The notes beneath the pieces were generated by a model. It did not search any database and was not told the origin of the DNA. It saw only the letters and a list, made by a program, of their open reading frames with translations. Shown here piece by piece: positions 1 through 7,317 of a stretch of DNA of 64,000 nucleotides (its first letter is position 1; the number at the start of each line of letters is the position of its first letter). The translations under genes and the position numbers were made by a program. The stretch covers positions 1-64,000 of the forward strand of contig JAXDJV010000031.1 of assembly GCA_034667465.1 (NCBI GenBank), in the 5' to 3' direction. The DNA comes from JAOBAU01 sp034667465. Lineage in GTDB: Bacteria; Acidobacteriota; Thermoanaerobaculia; Gp7-AA8.

Positions 1-1
1 C

Positions 2-60
2 GGGGTCAGATCTGCAAATTTGACTTTAGCCGCTAAAGTAAAATTTCCATATCTGACCCC
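2..60. repeat. 59-nt imperfect palindrome, REP/BIME-like element
   Basis: The two arms GGGGTCAGAT and ATCTGACCCC flank an almost self-complementary core centred on TTTAGCCGCTAAA; only a few pairs mismatch over the whole 59 nt. It is far more AT-rich than the flanking genes and sits just after the 3' end of the zinc-ribbon gene. Similar GGGGTCAGA...TCTGACCCC palindromes are known as dispersed elements associated with REP-type (IS200-like) tyrosine transposases. No transposase is visible here, so mobilisation in trans is inference. Confidence 0.7.
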
Positions 61-71
61 GGACTTTGACT

Positions 72-452
72 TTACTCTTCCGCGCCTGGGGGGGCGGCGC
101 CGTAGACGTGGCGGTCGTGGATTACGAGGCTGAACGGTTCGATGGCCGGGTTGGGCGGATATCCGCGGTGCACGGCCTGGCATTCGTAGCAGACGATCAC
201 GTCCTTCACGATGCGCCAGACGATGTAGTCGAGGATCGTCACCGCGAGCAATGACAGGCCGTACGTCCACGGCACGAAGATCGAGCCGGCCACGACCAGC
301 GCGATGCCGGTGCGGCGGTTGAAATCCTTCTGGAAGTAGAGCTCTTCGTGGCCGCACGCGGCGCAGCGATCGATGAGCGTTTCAGATGGGGGAGCGGTGA
401 CTTCGGTCGGCTTGCTGCAGAAATCGCAGGGGCGCGGCGCCTCGCCCCACAC
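72..452 (-). CDS. Zinc-ribbon membrane protein, 5' end uncertain
   Basis: A 126-residue product when started at the GTG at 450-452. It has a CDFC pair near the start, a CAACG pair around residue 31, a CYEC pair around residue 88, and two hydrophobic stretches (about 50-80) likely to span the membrane. The frame stays open upstream of the GTG to about 553 and encodes a further CEEC pair, so the N-terminal zinc site is probably incomplete with this start. No ATG, GTG or TTG lies in that extension; an ATA at 501-503 overlaps the efp stop. The gene follows efp on the same strand and is probably co-transcribed with it. Function unknown. Confidence 0.6.
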   Translation of the reverse strand: MWGEAPRPCDFCSKPTEVTAPPSETLIDRCAACGHEELYFQKDFNRRTGIALVVAGSIFVPWTYGLSLLAVTILDYIVWRIVKDVIVCYECQAVHRGYPPNPAIEPFSLVIHDRHVYGAAPPGAEE

Positions 453-499
453 ACGGGCGAGGCGCGCTTCGCATTCCTCACAGAGGAAGTGGACGGATG

Positions 500-1057
500 C
501 TATTTCGCGCGCTCCATGTACCGGTTCTCGGTGGGGTCGACGATGATCTCTTCACCATCGGTGACGAACGGCGGAACCTGCACGACGACGCCGTTTTCGA
601 GCGTGGCCGGCTTGTAGGACGCTGACGCCGTAGCGCCCTTCACCATCGGTTCGGTCGTGGCGATCTTCGCCTTGAGCGTCTTCGGCAACTCGATGCCGAT
701 CGGCTTCGCTTCATGGAACTGCACCTGCAGTTTGAGTCCTGCCTGGAGCCACGCCGCGGCGTCGCCAAGGTCGTCCTCGGAGATCTCGATCTGCTCGTAG
801 TTCTCGGTGTTCATGAAGTGATGCGAGTGTCCGTCCGAGTACAGGTACTCCATCTCGTGCTGATTGATGTACGCCTGCTCGATCTCGTCCTGCGAACGAA
901 AGCGATGCTCGAACTGGTTGCCGGTGCGCATGTTGCGCAGCTTGGCCTGCACCATCGCGCGGAGGTTTCCGGGCGTGTGGTGGTGGAACTCGAGAACTCT
1001 GCACAAGTCGCCGTTGAAGATGACGACCATGCCTCTTCGAAGATCATTCGCCTGCAT
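500..1057 (-). CDS. efp: Translation elongation factor P
   Basis: A 185-residue protein with the normal EF-P length and three-domain beta architecture: an N-terminal KOW-like domain (RRGMVVIFNGDLCRVLEF), a central OB domain and the C-terminal GEEIIVDPTENRYMER signature. It binds the ribosomal E site and relieves stalling at polyproline stretches. The tip-loop residue that is modified in other bacteria lies in the HHHTPGNLRA segment, so the usual Lys is not obvious. The ATG at 1055-1057 is chosen because an AAAGGA Shine-Dalgarno lies about nine bases upstream and the family alignment starts there; a longer open frame upstream is not homologous. Divergent from the binding lipoprotein at 1094. 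Confidence 0.95.
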   Translation of the reverse strand: MQANDLRRGMVVIFNGDLCRVLEFHHHTPGNLRAMVQAKLRNMRTGNQFEHRFRSQDEIEQAYINQHEMEYLYSDGHSHHFMNTENYEQIEISEDDLGDAAAWLQAGLKLQVQFHEAKPIGIELPKTLKAKIATTEPMVKGATASASYKPATLENGVVVQVPPFVTDGEEIIVDPTENRYMERAK

Positions 1058-1093
1058 GAATTGGTGAATCCTTTCGCTGGTAAACTCGCCGCC

Positions 1094-2233
1094 GTGAAAC
1101 GACTTGCGATTGTTTTGGCAGTGCTCGCGCTGGCCTGCGGTCCGCGTGCCGAACGACAAACGGCAACCTCAGCGAGCGATATTCCATTGGGAATGTATGG
1201 CGCGCTCACCGGCGGCGAAGCGTCGTTCGGGCAGGCGACGCTGCAGGGCGTGAAGCTGGCCGTCGAAGAGATCAACAACAGCGGCGGCGTGCTCGGCCGA
1301 AAGATCCGGCTCGTCGTCGAAGACGATCAGGGCAAGCCTGAAGAAGCGTCGTCGGTCGTGACGAAGCTCATCACCAGCGACAACGTCATCGCCGTCATCG
1401 GCGAAAACTCGTCATCGCAGTCGCTCGCCGCGGCGCCGATCTGCCAGCGAAACAAAGTGCCGATGATCTCTCCGTCGTCGACGAATCCCGACGTCACCAG
1501 GAAAGGCGACTACATCTTCCGCGTCTGCTTCACCGATCCCTACCAGGGAAAAGCACTCGCGTCATTCGTTCGCGAATCTCTTCACGCGACCACCGCCGCG
1601 ATCCTGCGCGACAACAAGAGCGACTACTCGGTCGGCCTCGCGACGGTTTTCCGCGATGAGTTCACGAAACGCGGCGGCTCGATCGTTGCCGAGCAGAGCT
1701 ACACCGGCGGCGATGCCGACTTCCGTCCGCAACTGACCGCGATCAAAACGAAATCGCCGCAGGTCGTCTTCGTGCCCGGCTTCTATACCGACGCCGGACA
1801 GATCGCCGTCCAGGCGCGCGACCTCGGCATCACCGTTCCGCTCGTCGGCGGCGACGGCTGGGATTCGCCGACCGTCGTCGCCATCGGCGGCAAAGCGGTC
1901 GAAGGCTGCTACTTCTCCGATCATTATTTCCACGACGAGCCGCGTCCGGCCGTGCAGCGCTTCGTCGCCGAGATTCAGAAGCGCTACAACAAAGCGCCCG
2001 AAGCGAACGCCGCACTCGGATATGACGCCGTCCACATTTTCGCGAACGCCGTGAAGCGCGCCGGTTCATTGGACCGGAAAGCGATTCGCGATCAGATTGC
2101 GCAGACGAAAGACTACAGCGGTGTTTCGGGTGTGATTACGATGGGACCCGATCGTGATCCGATCAAACCGGTGGCGATGATCCGGATCGAAAATGGGACC
2201 ACTCACTTTGCAGGCTGGGTCACTCCTCGCTGA
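1094..2233 (+). CDS. ABC transporter substrate-binding lipoprotein, LivK type
   Basis: 379 residues. The N-terminus MKRLAIVLAVLALACG is a lipoprotein signal with a lipobox at LALAC. The mature part is a periplasmic binding protein type I (Leu/Ile/Val-receptor) fold: IPLGMYGALTGGEASFGQAT, then GVKLAVEEINNSGGVLGRKI and RLVVEDDQGKPEEA, all standard for branched-chain amino acid or aromatic ligand receptors. The ligand cannot be read from sequence. No permease or ATPase genes lie nearby, so it is an orphan receptor that presumably works with a transporter elsewhere. Start is a GTG without a clear ribosome-binding site, only 36 bp from the divergent efp start. Confidence 0.9.
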   Translation: MKRLAIVLAVLALACGPRAERQTATSASDIPLGMYGALTGGEASFGQATLQGVKLAVEEINNSGGVLGRKIRLVVEDDQGKPEEASSVVTKLITSDNVIAVIGENSSSQSLAAAPICQRNKVPMISPSSTNPDVTRKGDYIFRVCFTDPYQGKALASFVRESLHATTAAILRDNKSDYSVGLATVFRDEFTKRGGSIVAEQSYTGGDADFRPQLTAIKTKSPQVVFVPGFYTDAGQIAVQARDLGITVPLVGGDGWDSPTVVAIGGKAVEGCYFSDHYFHDEPRPAVQRFVAEIQKRYNKAPEANAALGYDAVHIFANAVKRAGSLDRKAIRDQIAQTKDYSGVSGVITMGPDRDPIKPVAMIRIENGTTHFAGWVTPR

Positions 2234-2383
2234 ATCGGCGCATTCCGTAAACGTCTCGTGAAATCGACGTGAGCGTCTAACGTTCGCTCCGTTGCACGTA
2301 CATTGCAGCAAGCCCGGTCCGCCGCCGGTCATCATTCCACAGAGGTTTAACGGTATAATGACGTAGCTGGTGTGTTCGGCTCC

Positions 2384-2561
2384 ATGCGACGAAGTATCTC
2401 CAGGCAGATTCTTCTCCTCACAGCGATCCCGGCGGCCGTGCACCGGCATCGGTCTCGCAGCGGCGCATCAGATGGTTACGGCGTTCGGCGGTCAGATCTT
2501 CGCGGAGAGCGAGGTCGACCGCGGCACGACGTTCCATCTCTACCTTCGCCACGCCGACTGA
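2384..2561 (+). pseudogene. Histidine kinase remnant (N-terminus joined to ATPase C-terminus)
   Basis: An ATG at 2384 opens a segment reading MRRSISRQILLLTAIPAAV, typical of a sensor-kinase first membrane helix. At about 2440 another frame takes over with GIGLAAAHQMVTAFGGQIF and ESEVDRGTTFHLYL, the G2 box and last strands of a HATPase_c domain, ending at TGA 2559-2561. The sensor part, the HisKA box and most of the ATPase domain are missing and the two pieces are out of frame, so no active kinase can be made. A perfect TATAAT at 2354-2359 may be its old promoter. The rest of 2234-2568 holds no other gene that I can see. Confidence 0.7.
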
Positions 2562-2568
2562 GGTGCCT

Positions 2569-3396
2569 GTGAAACGGATTGCAATTGCATTAACTCTGGC
2601 GCTGCTCGCCTGCCGCGCGAGCGCGCTTCCGCCGTCGATCAAACATGTGATCGTGATCGTGCTCGAGAATGAGCAGCGCGCGAACGCCGAGAAGCAGCCG
2701 TACTTCGCCGAGCTGATGAAGCGCGGCGCGATGCTGCGCAACTTCAGCGCGGTTGCCCATCCGTCACGGCCGAACTACATCGCCATGATCTCGGGCAGCA
2801 CGCACGGCGTGAAGAATGACGACATGGTCACGATCGACGCCCGCCACCTCGGCGATCTCCTCGAAGCTCGCCGTCTCAACTGGAAGGTCTATGCGGAGAA
2901 CTATCCGGGAAACTGTTACCTTCGCGACAGCGCGCGCGGCTCGTACGCGCGCCGGCATACGGGCTTTCTCGATTTCAGAAACGTTCAGACAGATCCCGCC
3001 CGTTGCGCGCGAGTCGTCGAAGCGGCCGAGCTCGATCGCGACGCGGCCGCCGGCAAACTGCCGGAGTTCGCGCTGTACGTTCCAAACAATAAGAACAACG
3101 GCCACGACACGGACGTCTCGGTGGCCGACAAGTTCCTCCGCCGCCGGCTCGATCCGCTCCTCAGCGATCCGAACTACGCGTCGACGTTGTTCGTGGTGAC
3201 GTTCGACGAGGACGACTACCACGCGAAGAACCACATCTACACCGTGCTGCTCGGCGCCGGCGTGAAGCCGGGGAGAGTGACGGACGTTGCGTACGACCAC
3301 TACAGCCTGCTGCGAACGATCGAGGAGTTGTTCCATCTCGGCAATCTCGGGGAGCACGACGCCGGCGCGAAGGTGATCGGCGAGGTTTGGAAATAA
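2569..3396 (+). CDS. Secreted acid phosphatase / phosphoesterase family protein
   Basis: About 275 residues with a signal peptide (KRIAIALTLALLACRASA). It belongs to the AcpA/phospholipase-C-like phosphoesterase family (PF04185): KHVIVIVLENE carries the first metal ligand, AHPSRPNYIAMISG the catalytic Ser region, TFDEDD the second acidic metal site, and NHIYTVLLGAGVKPG the late His site. It should hydrolyse phosphomonoesters or diesters in the periplasm; the substrate is unknown. Two in-frame GTG starts exist (2563 and 2569); the second is preferred because a GAGG lies five bases upstream. It directly follows the kinase remnant and ends just before the Fur promoter. Confidence 0.85.
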   Translation: MKRIAIALTLALLACRASALPPSIKHVIVIVLENEQRANAEKQPYFAELMKRGAMLRNFSAVAHPSRPNYIAMISGSTHGVKNDDMVTIDARHLGDLLEARRLNWKVYAENYPGNCYLRDSARGSYARRHTGFLDFRNVQTDPARCARVVEAAELDRDAAAGKLPEFALYVPNNKNNGHDTDVSVADKFLRRRLDPLLSDPNYASTLFVVTFDEDDYHAKNHIYTVLLGAGVKPGRVTDVAYDHYSLLRTIEELFHLGNLGEHDAGAKVIGEVWK

Positions 3397-3404
3397 GCGA
3401 GTAC

Positions 3405-3436
3405 TTGACACCATACCGATTTAGACGTAGTCTACC
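3405..3436 (+). promoter_or_regulatory. fur/perR promoter with overlapping palindromic operator
   Basis: TTGACA at 3405-3410, a 17-bp spacer and TAGTCT at 3428-3433 make a good sigma-70 promoter. A 7-3-7 palindrome TTTAGAC-GTA-GTCTACC (3420-3436) covers the -10 box, so a bound repressor would block transcription. The same half-site occurs before the peroxiredoxin gene. The start point would fall near 3440, at or next to the GTG start codon at 3441, suggesting a leaderless message. Autoregulation by the encoded Fur-family protein is inference. Confidence 0.7.
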
Positions 3437-3440
3437 GTTC

Positions 3441-3842
3441 GTGCATCGCCCCAATCCACGACAGGTTCTCGCCGAACACGGCATTCGGCCTTCCGCCCAC
3501 CGGCTGGCGGTTGCCGAGTACGTGCTGGCGACGAAAGAACATCCGTCGGCGGATCGCGTCTGGAAGACGGTCGCGGAGAGTTTCCCGGCCATCTCCCGCG
3601 CCACCGTCTACAACACGCTCAACCTCTTCGTGGAGAAGGGGCTGCTGCGCGAGCTGCATCTCGATCCCGACAGCGTCGTCTTCGATCCGAAGCTGGAAAC
3701 ACATCATCACTTCATCGACGAGGCCACCGGCGCCATCCACGACATTCCGTGGGATCGCGTGCAGGTCTGCAACCTCGAATCGATGCGTGGTTTCAACGTC
3801 CGCGAATACCAGGTGGTCATGCGCGGTACGAAGCGGCACTGA
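3441..3842 (+). CDS. Fur-family transcriptional regulator (PerR-like)
   Basis: 133 residues. The winged helix covers about residues 1-80 (HRLAVAEYVLATKEHPSADR, then AISRATVYNTLNLFVEKGLL, the DNA-reading helix). A metal-site motif ETHHHFIDEATGAIHDI follows. The C-terminal CxxC pairs of zinc-binding Fur proteins are absent; only one Cys (VQVCNLES) is seen. The neighbours, a peroxiredoxin and AhpD, point to peroxide sensing (PerR) rather than iron control. The GTG start is chosen because it is right after the promoter and matches the family N-terminus; the longer open frame would run through the promoter. No Shine-Dalgarno is seen. Confidence 0.85.
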   Translation: MHRPNPRQVLAEHGIRPSAHRLAVAEYVLATKEHPSADRVWKTVAESFPAISRATVYNTLNLFVEKGLLRELHLDPDSVVFDPKLETHHHFIDEATGAIHDIPWDRVQVCNLESMRGFNVREYQVVMRGTKRH

Positions 3843-3862
3843 TCTTTTTTTTGACTCTTACG

Positions 3863-3879
3863 TTTGGACTTCGTCCAAA
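3863..3879 (+). promoter_or_regulatory. Palindromic operator upstream of peroxiredoxin gene
   Basis: TTTGGAC-TTC-GTCCAAA is a perfect 7-3-7 inverted repeat. It lies seven bases after a -35-like TTGACT (3851-3856) and 33 bases before the peroxiredoxin ATG. The half-site differs by one base from that over the fur promoter (consensus TTTRGAC-N3-GTCYA). The position suggests repression by the adjacent Fur-family protein and release by peroxide; that is inference. Confidence 0.7.
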
Positions 3880-3911
3880 TATCAATCGTATCCAAAAAGG
3901 AGAAAAGCAAT

Positions 3912-4448
3912 ATGTTGACTGTTGGCGACAAGTTTCCCGCATTCACCCTTCCGGCCTGTGTGAGCGTCGAGAAAGGCAAAGAGTTTCAGGACGTCTCGAG
4001 CTCCGCGTATCCCGGCAAGTGGATCGTGTTCTACGCGTACCCGAAAGACTTCACCTTCATCTGCCCGACGGAGATCGTCGAGTTCGACAACCGCGCCAAA
4101 GACTTCGCCGATCGCGATGCCGTGGTCCTCGGCGGCAGCACCGACAACGAGTTCTCGCACCTCGCGTGGCGCCGCAGCCACGACGATCTGAAGAAGATCA
4201 ACACGCCGCTGCTCTTCATCCAGCCGGCCTTCGCGCAGCAGCTCGGCATCATTCATCCGAATGCCGGCGCGGCGCTTCGCGTCACGTTCGTCATCGATCC
4301 GGACGGCATCATTCGTTCGGTCAGCGCGACCGATCTCTCGGTCGGCCGCAATGTCGACGAGCAGATCCGCATCCTCGATGCTCTGCAGACCGACGAGCTC
4401 TGCCCCTGCAACTGGAAGCCGGGCCAGGAAACGCTCGGAGCGGCATAA
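3912..4448 (+). CDS. Peroxiredoxin (AhpC/Prx type, 2-Cys)
   Basis: 178 residues, thioredoxin fold. The peroxidatic Cys is C51 in the KDFTFICPTE motif. The resolving Cys is probably in the C-terminal ELCPCNWKPG segment. It reduces hydrogen and organic peroxides in the cytoplasm. The ATG at 3912 has a good AAGGAG Shine-Dalgarno at 3897-3902; an upstream in-frame ATG lies inside the operator. The AhpD gene starts three bases after its stop, so the two are one transcript and AhpD is the likely electron donor. Regulated by the palindrome at 3863-3879. Confidence 0.93.
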   Translation: MLTVGDKFPAFTLPACVSVEKGKEFQDVSSSAYPGKWIVFYAYPKDFTFICPTEIVEFDNRAKDFADRDAVVLGGSTDNEFSHLAWRRSHDDLKKINTPLLFIQPAFAQQLGIIHPNAGAALRVTFVIDPDGIIRSVSATDLSVGRNVDEQIRILDALQTDELCPCNWKPGQETLGAA

Positions 4449-4450
4449 CG

Positions 4451-5002
4451 ATGAGCGCCGTCGAAGCAGTTCGCGAGCAGCTTCCTGAAGCAGCGAAAGA
4501 CATTCGTCTGAACCTGCAGACGGTGCTGCAGCCGGGCACGCTCACGGCGGCGCAGCGGTGGGGCGTGGCGATCGCTTCGGCGATCGCCGCGCGCAACCCG
4601 CGGCTGCGCGACGCGATCCTCGCCGATGCGCGCGCCGAGGTCGATGCGAACGTCGTCGATGACGCCGCGGCCGCCGCGGTGCTGATGGGGATGAACAACG
4701 TCTACTACCGATTCCGCCATATGGTCGGGAAGGAGTCGTACTCGTCGCTGCCCGCACGGCTGCGGATGAATCGCATCGCGAAACCGGCCACGAACAAAGC
4801 CGACTTCGAGCTGTTCTGTCTCGCGGTCAGCGCCATCAACGGCTGCGAGATGTGCATCCGCTCGCACGAAGCGGTCGTCGTCGCCGGCGGGATCACCGAG
4901 GAGCAGGTGAATGATGCGGTGCGGATTGCGTCCGTGATTCACGCCGCCGCCATCGGACTGGAGAGCGGCGACATCGCAGCATTTGGAACCAGCGTCGCAT
5001 AA
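4451..5002 (+). CDS. ahpD: Alkylhydroperoxidase AhpD-like protein
   Basis: 183 residues, all-alpha AhpD/CMD fold. The catalytic motif CEMCIRSHE (CxxC-xxx-H) is complete, with a conserved Glu/His proton relay. In Mycobacterium AhpD reduces AhpC through a lipoamide/dihydrolipoamide system; the short spacing from the peroxiredoxin gene supports the same partnership here. Length is close to classical AhpD (about 175). Confidence 0.92.
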   Translation: MSAVEAVREQLPEAAKDIRLNLQTVLQPGTLTAAQRWGVAIASAIAARNPRLRDAILADARAEVDANVVDDAAAAAVLMGMNNVYYRFRHMVGKESYSSLPARLRMNRIAKPATNKADFELFCLAVSAINGCEMCIRSHEAVVVAGGITEEQVNDAVRIASVIHAAAIGLESGDIAAFGTSVA

Positions 5003-5026
5003 CGCACGTCTGAACTCTGTGCGCGC

Positions 5027-5389
5027 ATGAACGTGATGCGGAACTTGTCGACGACGGCATTCCTGAATGTGCGTCGAGCAGTCGGCCTGGCGACGATCGC
5101 CCCGGTCTTCGCTGCGGGAGTCGCGATGAGCTGGTACGCCGCCCTGCGTCTCTTCGCGGTCGGCGAGCCGGCGCGACACCTCGGAGGCCTCGCGTTGCGT
5201 GGCGGCTGGTGCGCGTTCGTCGTCGTTTTGTACGTCGTGATCGTACGTGGGACGACCGGCGCGGAGCGGCGCGGCACTCTCATCGCAGGCATTTTCTTCG
5301 CGCCGCTGCTGTGGGTTCCGAGCTCCGCGCTGCTGGCCATTCTCTCGGGATTGGCGAGACTCGCCGTCGCACAACTCTTTCGAAGTTAA
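5027..5389 (+). CDS. Small hydrophobic membrane protein, unknown
   Basis: 120 residues with about three membrane helices: one after RRAVGLATIAPVFAAGVAMS, one in GGWCAFVVVLYVVIVRG and one in LIAGIFFAPLLWVPSSALLA. No family recognised. It follows the peroxiredoxin/AhpD pair by 24 bp and may be read through from it. Its stop codon shares bases with the convergent ferredoxin gene. The codon pattern and hydrophobicity make it more likely real than chance, but support is moderate. Confidence 0.55.
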   Translation: MNVMRNLSTTAFLNVRRAVGLATIAPVFAAGVAMSWYAALRLFAVGEPARHLGGLALRGGWCAFVVVLYVVIVRGTTGAERRGTLIAGIFFAPLLWVPSSALLAILSGLARLAVAQLFRS

Positions 5390-5718
5390 TTGCGGTTCGC
5401 CGTGACCTCGTCTTCGCGCAGCTCGAGATCGGTGCGCGGTTCCGCGTCGCCCATCTCGCCGCGATACACCGCCCGCGCGGTCTCCGGCGTCAGATGCGAG
5501 TAGACGGTACCGCCCGGCTGCACGACCATGTTCGGCCCGTAATCGCAGAGGTCGAGACACGAGACGCTGCAGACGCGCACGATTGGTTTGCGTCCGAGCT
5601 TCTTGTTCAGATCTTTCAGCTGCTCGCGAATGGCGAGTCCGCCCTGATCGCCGCGCGACGCCGCATTGCAGCGCTCGCCGGTGCAAACGAGGAAGAGCTT
5701 TTCGAACGGATACTTCAT
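5386..5718 (-). CDS. Thioredoxin-like [2Fe-2S] ferredoxin
   Basis: 110 residues. The first cysteines are in FLVCTGERCNAASRG and the second pair in VRVCSVSCLDLCDYGPNMVV, the pattern of the shethna-type/NuoE-like thioredoxin-fold ferredoxins (C-x4-C ... C-x3-C-x3-C). GGTVYSHLTPETARAVYRGE is the usual C-terminal helix region. It is an electron carrier; partner unknown. The ATG at 5716-5718 fits the family start; the longer frame would overlap the divergent membrane-protein gene. Confidence 0.88.
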   Translation of the reverse strand: MKYPFEKLFLVCTGERCNAASRGDQGGLAIREQLKDLNKKLGRKPIVRVCSVSCLDLCDYGPNMVVQPGGTVYSHLTPETARAVYRGEMGDAEPRTDLELREDEVTANRN

Positions 5719-5749
5719 CGGCGCGCGAAGGATACCGTACGCTGGTTGG

Positions 5750-6847
5750 ATGCGCAGCGCCATCGCCGCCTTCGCTGTGACCGCCGTGTTGTACGGCGCG
5801 TTCGTGATGCTGGAGTTGCGACGCGGCGACATTTCGAGATTCGTCGTCGCCGGCGATGAGTTTTCTCATCCGGACGGCGTCACCGTCGAGCACTCCGCCG
5901 GCTACGACGGACAGTTCTATCTGCGGCTCGCGCTGCGTCCGATGTCGACCGCGCCGGTCGAGCAGGGAATCCGTTTCGACTATCCGGTCTATCGCGCGCA
6001 ACGAATCGTCTATCCGCTGATCGTCCACGCGCTCTCATTCGGCTCGACACGCGCAACGCTCTGGCTGCTCGTGCTCTTGAACGTCACCGCCGTCTGCGCG
6101 GTGAGCGCTGTCGGAGCGCTGCTCCTCGAGCACTACGGCGTCGCCGGCGTGTACGGAATCGTCATCGCGCTCTTCCCATCGTTTCTGCTGACTGTGCGAC
6201 GCGATCTCACCGAAGCCGTGGAGCTGGCCTTCGCGCTCGCGGCGATTCTTGCGATGGTGAAGCAACGCTGGCTTCTCACCGCGCTGCTGCTCGCCATCGC
6301 GGCGCTCTCGAAAGAACCATCGCTGCTCGTTCCCGGCGCCGCGCTTGCGATGATCGTCATCGATCGCAACGCGCGCCGGCTCTGGCTTCTCATCGCGCCT
6401 GCGGTCTACTTCGGCTGGAAGCTCTGGCTCTTCCATCACTTCGATCTTCCGGTCACGCTCTTCAACCGCAGCGTGCTCGGCGTTCCGTTCGCCACCGTTG
6501 CGCCGCGCATCGCCGCGCTCGTCCATCCGGCGTCGCGCGGCGAAGCGGTGGTCCTCATCGAGCTGGCTTTGCTTGCGCTCTTCGCGCTGCTCGTCGCGAT
6601 CGCCTTTCGCAAGTCGCGCGCGGCGATTGAAGTAAAGCTGGCGTGGCTCGGTTACGCGCTGCTCGTCACGACGCTCGGGCCGCTCTTCTGGGACGACGAC
6701 TGGTCGTTCCTTCGTCCGGCGACGGAGCTCGGTGTGCTCGGTGCGCTGATCGCGCTGACGTCAACGCCGCTCATCCGCCGCACGGCCACGACTCTGATCG
6801 CCGGCTGGTGGCTCTTCCTCGCGTACGACCTGCTCGTCTATCGGTGA
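5750..6847 (+). CDS. Polytopic membrane protein, GT-C-like glycopolymer family
   Basis: 365 residues with roughly eight to ten membrane helices. After the first helix a conserved periplasmic loop reads GYDGQFYLRLAL and YPVYRAQRIVYPLIVHALS. This arrangement (GYDGQFY ... YR-QRI-YP) is what I recall from the AZOBR_p60025-type cell-surface glycopolymer proteins, which resemble GT-C glycosyltransferases that use lipid-linked sugars. Acceptor and donor are unknown. Divergent from the ferredoxin gene with 31 bp between; its last 10 bp overlap the convergent DUF2721 gene. Confidence 0.7.
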   Translation: MRSAIAAFAVTAVLYGAFVMLELRRGDISRFVVAGDEFSHPDGVTVEHSAGYDGQFYLRLALRPMSTAPVEQGIRFDYPVYRAQRIVYPLIVHALSFGSTRATLWLLVLLNVTAVCAVSAVGALLLEHYGVAGVYGIVIALFPSFLLTVRRDLTEAVELAFALAAILAMVKQRWLLTALLLAIAALSKEPSLLVPGAALAMIVIDRNARRLWLLIAPAVYFGWKLWLFHHFDLPVTLFNRSVLGVPFATVAPRIAALVHPASRGEAVVLIELALLALFALLVAIAFRKSRAAIEVKLAWLGYALLVTTLGPLFWDDDWSFLRPATELGVLGALIALTSTPLIRRTATTLIAGWWLFLAYDLLVYR

Positions 6848-7317
6848 TCGGGACCGATGCGCAGACTCGCGGTCGCGAAAAAGACTTCGCGCAGGAAGAT
6901 CATCAGCGCGCCGATCATCGCGATCATCCCGGCGATGAAGAACGCGGCGATGACTTTCGTGATCGTCATGTCGAAGAGCGCGGCGCCGAACAGCGTCGCG
7001 ATGACGATGCAAACGAGCAGAGCGCAAGTCGTACCGAGCGCGATGGCGCGGTAGACGAGTCGCGCGCGGCGCTTGAGGATATCGAGCTCGTCGTGCATCA
7101 GTTGCGCATCGCTTCCGGTTGCGTGCAGCAGCCGGTCTTCGAGCAGTCGTGCGCGATCGATGATGCGGCCGAGGCGGTTCGAAAGGACGCCGAGGATCGA
7201 GGAGACGCCGGTGAGGAGAAAGACCGGCGCGATCGCCAGCTCGATCGTGTGCGCGATATCGGCGATGCGTTCGACGGGCGGAACTTTAAGCAGCAACAAA
7301 CTTCCGCCCCGCATCAA
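6838..7317 (-). CDS. DUF2721 family membrane protein
   Basis: 159 residues with a first hydrophobic segment (ELAIAPVFLLTGVSSILGV), the RLGRIIDRARLLEDRL motif typical of DUF2721, and two more helices near the C-terminus. Function of the family is unknown. The proposed start (ATG 7315-7317) lies inside the phosphomutase gene, an overlap of 32 bp. A TTG a few codons later is also possible. Likely co-transcribed with the mutase upstream. Confidence 0.8.
   Translation of the reverse strand: MMRGGSLLLLKVPPVERIADIAHTIELAIAPVFLLTGVSSILGVLSNRLGRIIDRARLLEDRLLHATGSDAQLMHDELDILKRRARLVYRAIALGTTCALLVCIVIATLFGAALFDMTITKVIAAFFIAGMIAMIGALMIFLREVFFATASLRIGPDHR

Noticed and set aside
713..1093. Long upstream extension of the binding-lipoprotein frame
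   Set aside because: It runs antisense through efp; the lipoprotein signal begins at 1094.
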